Program-made: the position numbers and the translations under genes
From: Paramisgurnus dabryanus
Lineage: Eukaryota > Chordata > Actinopteri > Cypriniformes > Cobitidae
Length of the DNA stretch: 64,000 bases
Assembly: GCF_030506205.2 (NCBI RefSeq)
Contig: NC_133352.1
Coordinates: forward strand, 23,117,425-23,181,424
Direction: 5' to 3'
The notes under the pieces: generated by a model
What the model saw: only the letters and a program-made list of their open reading frames with translations
Database searches by the model: none
What the model was told of the DNA's origin: nothing
In this document: piece after piece, positions 58,241 through 64,000 of the stretch
Position numbering within the stretch: the stretch's first letter is position 1
How the letters are laid out: each line of letters starts with the position of its first letter

Positions 58241-58532
58241 TAATGCCGGTTCAAGTTCAAGTCAAAATATTTTCATTTACAGAAATCCCTTCTGAAAAAA
58301 CCATAGGGAACGGCTGGATCACCTACAACTGGATTTTCCTAGTGTTGTGACATCATAATGCCCAAACTTTACACAAACCCTGCCCCAGGGAACACAAAAC
58401 AATGAGGGTGAGTATACAGAGAATACTTGCAAAGGTAAAATATATGGAAAATAATGTTTTTTTCCAAAATATAGCATGAACACATATTGCAATGCACACC
58501 ATTAACACAATCAAACCTTTAAAAAATCGCTT

Positions 58533-58838
58533 AGGTTACTGACATAACCCCGGTTCCCTGAAATAACGGGAACGAAGCATTGCGTCGCTGGCCGTGCTAC
58601 AAACGTCTACGCAGCGAGTGTTATTCGGCTGCGCGCTTCAGTCGAATAATAATGAGCTCTTGACGTATTTCCCCGGCTTATATAGGGACGTGTGCCACGC
58701 CCCGCGCGGGCTCAAACGTCATTGCTCTGTATTTTCTACAGACGTTAACCAATAGGCTTCAATCACGGAGTAAACAGAGTTTCCCCCATTGCGTCAGCAA
58801 ACTGACGCAATGCGAAGTGAACCGTATTGAAAGGGAAG
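58533..58838 (-). mobile_element. DIRS-like terminal relic (~300 bp)
   Basis: Read rightwards it begins GGTTACTGACATAACCCCGG then TTCCCTGAAATAACGGGAAC, which parallels the inverted right end of the DIRS element (GGTTACGTATGTAACCCTCG, TTCCCTGAAGGAAGGGAAC). It ends GTATTGAAAGGGAA, paralleling the inverted left end (GACTGAAAGGGAAC). Between lie CTTATATAGG and a GC-rich segment, and GCATTGCGTC / GACGCAATGC near the ends are inverted. It holds no reading frame. It is a different family from the intact copy. Confidence 0.65.
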
Positions 58839-58937
58839 CAAGTTTACTACCCATTTAAAATAAAAGCCACTAAAAGAGTTATTTGCGAATATACCACTTT
58901 TGGTTCATTAAATTAAGATTCCTTAATACTTTTTTAT

Positions 58938-60535
58938 ACACTGTCAGAAAAATATCATCAAAAATGGTACCTGGGGTCATACCCTTTCAAAAAGTACACC
59001 TTTGCACCAACGGGTTTATTAGTACCTCAAATGTATATAGATACCAAAGAGTGCGTATTAGTGCCTCAAAGGTACAGAAATAAGTACATATTAGTAACTT
59101 TTTAAAGGGTACTGCCCCCAAGGGCGTAGGTTTGATTCTGGCATTGGTGGGGACATAAATAAAATGGTTGCATTGCAAAAACTGTTTATCACCGTTTACT
59201 TGACATAAACAACAGACAACTCAGTATGCACTTTACTCAGTGACATCTGACTCGCCACCCCCGGTGCCATCCCAAATTTAATGTACTATAATAAACAATT
59301 CGTTATGTCCTAGAGCCTAATAAACAGTAACTGTTTAAGTCTTTGTCAAAAAAGAAAAGAAAATCACATTGTAACATATATTAATCCATATTTACTTTAT
59401 AACAATGAAGAATATGCAATTAATAATTCTTCATTTAATTTTGCCAAAAAATCCCAGTGTTGAAGTAGGAATGTATATCATGCTGTTTCCTGAACACAGT
59501 TTATTAACGTTTCTGTAGTTCACATTAAATCTTCTTTTCATTAACAGACAGTTAATCAGTGTGAAAAAAGTTTTTAAGTTTAAAATGCAACCTTACATTA
59601 TGTCTACATCTGTGCAAGTAATAACCACAGTGCAGTAATGTAAAGTATTCAGCAATCATGACATGAATTCATGTTTTTACCATGTTGGGGTTATTTTCTT
59701 TCATGGATTAGGGACCCCCAAAAAACATTGCTACCCCATTTATAAAAGGTTGACAAAAGTTTGCAACTCCTCAAGTTAACATGGGATTGTCGTGTATTGG
59801 TGAAAACACTGTCCTTGAATCATTATGTGACACAACTTTTTTTGTGCATTAAACAGTTACAGTGGGTATAATAATACTTTCTTCCTCACTTACCTGTAGC
59901 CCGAATAATCACGCGCGTCTTGTTGAGTGAACTTTGGCGCGTTGTACAAAGTGAAACCATCCTATCACACGTAAAGTGATGTGAGTTAGAGCGGCGGGAC
60001 TCAAGAAATGCTAATCCAATCATATTAGCAATGTGAGTAGAGAGGAGGGACTAAAGAAATGCAAAGCCAATCATATTAGCGATGTGAGTTACGGAGGCGG
60101 GCATTGCAGAGAACGAAAGCTGTTAACCGTTTGTGTACCACATACAGCGTCATTTTTACAGAACGGGATTGCAAAAGATTTCTAATCTCATTTAAATGAT
60201 TCCTGAAAAAAATATAATAAGTAAAAAATAGAAAACACAAGAATAAGACGGACATCAGTGGTTATATATAAATACAGATTAATTGTTTGGTCGAAATTAT
60301 TGCTAGGGACAATTCAGTCTTCCCTGAATATTGCTAGGGACATGTCCCTAGCGTCCCACCCTAAATCTACGCCCATGACTGCCCCAGTGACAGCTTGGGA
60401 CCATCTTTTTCTAAAGCGTAGAACCCTTTTCATCTACAAAAAACCTTTTGTTCAACACAAGAGCTCTATAGATAATAAAGGTTATTCATGTAACCATACA
60501 ACCCAACAAATAACCTTTATTTCTTAAAGAGTGCA
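58938..60535. mobile_element. MITE host interrupted by a hAT-like insertion
   Basis: Left part 58938-59118 (CACTGTCAGAAAAATATC, GGGTACTGCCCC) and right part 60378-60535 (ACTGCCCCAGTGACAGC, TTTCTTAAAGAGTGCA) read as one fish MITE once the insertion at 59119-60377 is set aside. Confidence 0.65.
59119..60377. mobile_element. hAT-like non-autonomous element (1259 bp) with exact 8-bp duplication
   Basis: Ends CAAGGGCGTAGGTTT and AAATCTACGCCCATG form a 15-bp inverted repeat with two mismatches. ACTGCCCC flanks both sides exactly (59111-59118 and 60378-60385). The interior is AT-rich with related repeated units around 59980-60100 (GCCAATCATATTAGC-like). No transposase frame of useful length. Confidence 0.9.
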
Positions 60536-62385
60536 TTAGCCATCAAAATCACACACTTGAACTACGAGGAGTGGCTCACTCCATTATCACTTACACCTTT
60601 TGCTGTAGCCTTTGTGGGCTAACTGCATATTAATAGCCTAATTAATAAGAAACAAGAAGTTTAGTTTGAGTGACTTTTTGTATAGGGACATGATTTTCCT
60701 ATGTGCAGCCTGTGAGAGTAATTATAGCAATGCGTGAACATAGTTGGTTCAGGAATTTGATAAGAGGAAAGAAGGCAAACAGAACCTTTTGACTCCTCAG
60801 CTCTCAGCCAGACGAAAACTAAAAATCCTCATATCTTATGAAATCTGCAGCGTAATTAAGCAAATCCATAAGAAATACCCGAGAGGGCTGTTAAATACAT
60901 TAGTTAGAATCCGGCACATAATGCATGCAGTAAGATAACTCTTCTATTTTTGTCTCTGATGTAAGTTTTTCTTCAGTATTTTGACAAACTCTGACAGGCC
61001 CTTGGGAAGAATGACAGTAAAAGTCACCATATAAGGAACAATTCATCAAGTGTTGATCAAAATGTGTGTTAATGCTACTGTATTAGTGTGTGTGTTAAAT
61101 AAAGGAAAGGTGGATGCAAAGATAATGTTCCTCTTTTGGCCTATTCTTGGTCTGGACTTTCACCTTGGCTGGCTTTGCTCAGCAGGCCTGTGGTGAAATA
61201 GACAGCCATCCTACTGAGAGGTTAATAATTGTGCACCTGGCTCTCCACAGGGCCTTGTTCTCCCATTCCAACCTCTTATTTAATCAAACACAAGAGGTAA
61301 AAATCTAGACGGAAAGAAGGAGAGAGCACAGAAGAGTTGGAAGATGGAAGGTTGTGTACAAATTGCTTCTACTCAAACATTCACACATTGCTCCTGGATT
61401 TGAGGAGCACCATAAGGCGCAACCTTTTCCTCACATCATGCATGTGCACATAAGGCGCCACCTTTTCTTCACATCATGTATGTGCACAGAATAAAGATTA
61501 AAGGTTCAGCAGTGATGAGGGATAAACAGCAAAATGTCGAAGAAAAGAGAGCTGTTTGGCTGGAAAAGGGGAAACCCATCATATCAATTTCACCCGGCCC
61601 TGCTCCATATGTCAGGGGTAGATAGTGAGACCCATCCCACAGCCTTCATAGCACATGAAAGATCGCCTGCAGATCACAGTCAATCAGACGCAGTCTGTTC
61701 CAGGCAAGCCCTGCCTGCTTTCAGTCCACTCCAATGACTTTCACACAGCACATCTTAAAACACCCACCCTCGCTGGCTTTCTCCCTGAATCTCGTGCACT
61801 TTGGCTGACATTATGTAGTGTGACCTTTTTATATTCTTCTGAAAGTCTGGAAAGCTTTCCACACTAATGAATCCACAAAATAGCTGTTTTGGAGGGAAAA
61901 AGTGAGAACTGGATGATCATTTGACATTATCAATTACAAAGCTATTACTGTTGTCATTAGTTACTGAAGGTTTCGCCTTCAAGTCAGTTTGGAGCTCAAA
62001 TCATGATGAAACCTACAGTAAAATAGTCTTGGATAACTACAGAGTTCTTTAATTGCTATTATATAGGATTTTATGTCATGATAAGGAATTGACTTTTGTT
62101 ATGATACAGTCAGTTACAGTACAGACCTTACAAGGATTCGTGTACTTTTTGAGAAGAAGGCTATGTGCTTAAAAGATAAAATGAAAGGTAAAATTTTCAA
62201 CTAGTTTAGAAGTAATTTAATTACCTAATGAATCTTCTACAGAATTCTACTGTATAATATAATATATCGTCTTTTCTCTCACAATAAGACAAGCATAGTC
62301 TTATTATTAGTGGTTACCTTTGAGATTCCTGCTTTATAATCTGGGGGGTAAACAAGGAAGAGTTGTGGGCGAGCAGGGAATGTAC
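60536..62385. other. Non-coding stretch
   Basis: A short imperfect tandem duplication occurs at 61405-61490 (ATAAGGCGC, CCTTTTCCTCACATCATG and TTTTCTTCACATCATGTATG). No gene recognised. Confidence 0.35.
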
Positions 62386-63874
62386 AGTAGGGGAAAGCAG
62401 GAAAAACGTAATTTTAAAAGATAAGGGTTATAGACAGAGACATATTTTTGCTGTGGTCAATAACTCACAAGTGTATTATATCAATACCAGGTGGAATTTT
62501 GAAAAAATGTAAAAAGACTTCAGTATAATTTAACTTTAAACATATGTAGTGAATTGTTACTTTCGACCCCACCTGAAGGGACGAAAGTAACACACAGGTG
62601 CGTCAAAAGTAATACAACAGAACAAGATAGATTTTTGTGTTACACATGTTTTTATTAAATATACTTGACTATGACCTCGTTAATATATAACTGCAAACAC
62701 ATTTTGTCCTTCATCTTTGTAAAAAATAATGAAATTACATTTTAATTTTAAATTTCAGTTTTATTTCAATAATATCAATTTTCAAAATATACAACAGTAT
62801 GAGCAGCGGGACAAAAGGAACAAGTGTTACTTTCGTCCCAAAAGAATCTCCTCACATTTAAACACGATTTACTTTTATTTTGAAAAACTCAGAGAGGTCA
62901 AACTTCAGGATGTGTTAGAGCACTAAATAACCTGTAGATTGGTCAGTATTGTAACACATGAAACGAAAAACACAACGCGTTATAAGAAAAAAAAATGACC
63001 GCTTAAAGGACAAGTTCGGTATTTTACACTTATAGCCCTGCTTTCAGATTGTTTATGATGAAATAGAACGGTTTTGACTGAAATTTTGACATATGCGGCT
63101 GCCCCGAGAATTTTCGGGTGTTACAAAGACGTGAAACCCAGTGGTCAGTGGTGTTCACTGATATGCTCACACAAAAATCCCTGCAAAATACGCATTCCAA
63201 CAGGTTTTATCATAGTTTTGTCCAACTCGACTTGTATTAGATGTGCTGTGAGGTACGGTATTACTCCGCGCCGGGAACTTTGTTTCTATTCTTGCAATTG
63301 GCAAAGGCGGATGATCGCCACCAACTGGGCTGGAGTGTCTACTATTCAAGCTCTCAGCGGAAGAATGTACGGGTATGAGGCGTTTGGAAAAATAGGTCCA
63401 CAAGTTTACAACGAATGCTAAAACACCTGTTGGAAAGTATCTTTTGCAGCGATTTTTGTGTGAGCATATCAGTGAACACCCCTGACCACTCGGTGAGTTT
63501 CACGTCTTGTAAACGAAAGTTTAATGCATTTTAGGAAGGATTGTTCCTGTGCACCTATACACACATTATATAGGTTGAAGGTGAAACAACAAATACCCAA
63601 AAATTCGAAATTTGTCGAAATGTCGAAATTTCAGTCAAAACCATTCTATTTCATCATAAACAATCTGAAATCAGGGCTTTAAGTGTAAAATACCGAACTT
63701 GTCCTTTAAGAAATTTAGGAAAATGGTGAGTAAATAACGCGATATTTGTCAGGTCTGTCAAGGGTTGTGTGCCTAAGATGCTGTCATAGTTTGGGATGCA
63801 AATGTTATCAGGGCTTGGAGAATGGTAATCTTTGTTACTTTCGTCCAGCGTTACTTTTGCCCCGGTTCTCCCTT
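62386..63874. mobile_element. AGTAGGGG...CCCC element with a long-hairpin insertion
   Basis: Ends AGTAGGGGAAAGCAGG and the complement of GCGTTACTTTTGCCCCGGTT resemble those of 44270-45482. The interior carries repeated GTTACTTTCGTCC motifs. Nested at 63003-63709 is a second element. Confidence 0.65.
63003..63709. mobile_element. Long-arm inverted-repeat element (707 bp)
   Basis: TTAAAGGACAAGTTCGGTAT is mirrored by ATACCGAACTTGTCCTTTAA. The arms pair for about 90 bp with few mismatches, and a second pair of arms of about 75 bp (GTTCACTGATATGCTCACAC and its complement) lies further in. TTAA is present at both ends. The 115-codon frame at 63074-63421 lies inside and shows no known domain. Confidence 0.8.
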
Positions 63875-64000
63875 ATTTATAAACATAAACTTGTCTGTAT
63901 ATGAATGGATTTCTCAGGAAGTGCAATATTTCATCTTTGAGTTATGATCGCTTAAACAGAGGCCCTCAGTTTAGAACATATACTGGACCTGTAAAAATAT

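Noticed and set aside
63074..63421. 115-codon frame in the hairpin element at 63003-63709
   Set aside because: Starts in one inverted arm and has no recognisable transposase or other domain.

Overview
The window looks like teleost fish DNA, most likely from a cyprinid (zebrafish, carp or goldfish relatives). The reasons are the low coding density, a vertebrate-specific protocadherin exon with a normal splice acceptor, many short inverted-repeat DNA elements of kinds that are abundant in cyprinids, a decayed fish Tc1 element, and an intact DIRS-type tyrosine-recombinase retrotransposon. There is no prokaryotic gene organisation, CRISPR array, or rRNA gene.

Host gene content is small. The only host exon I can support is at 5025-5434 (+). 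It encodes the last ~135 residues of a delta-1 protocadherin, best matched from memory to PCDH1 (Cys-rich GHSDxCWMP motif, LEEIPL block, KREIYL C-terminus). Bases 1-5024 would be its last intron and the bases after 5434 its 3' UTR. I recognise no other host exon; a GC-rich open stretch at 25587-26060 is the only other place I would look.

The main feature is a complete DIRS1-like retrotransposon at 11112-17474 (6.36 kb). It has 166-bp inverted terminal repeats identical as read by eye, an internal complementary region that joins the two outer ends, a GTT trinucleotide at each end, and three long overlapping uninterrupted reading frames: a Cys/His-rich Gag-like protein, a reverse transcriptase/RNase H/methylase-like polyprotein, and a tyrosine recombinase with its catalytic residues in place. 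It looks young and possibly still mobile. A ~300-bp relic with DIRS-type ends lies at 58533-58838.

Most of the rest is layered, nested non-autonomous DNA elements. Three insertions can be dated relative to their hosts by flanking 8-bp target duplications: 36773-37307, 53801-54310 and 59119-60377. Other nests are at 430-1225, 7543-9241, 18511-20516, 44186-45640, 56055-57690 and 62386-63874. A 2.4-kb element at 46147-48561 with TG...CA ends is unusual: it carries four tandem 77-nt exon-like cassettes, each bounded by splice-site consensus. Stretches not listed as features showed me only AT-rich non-coding DNA.
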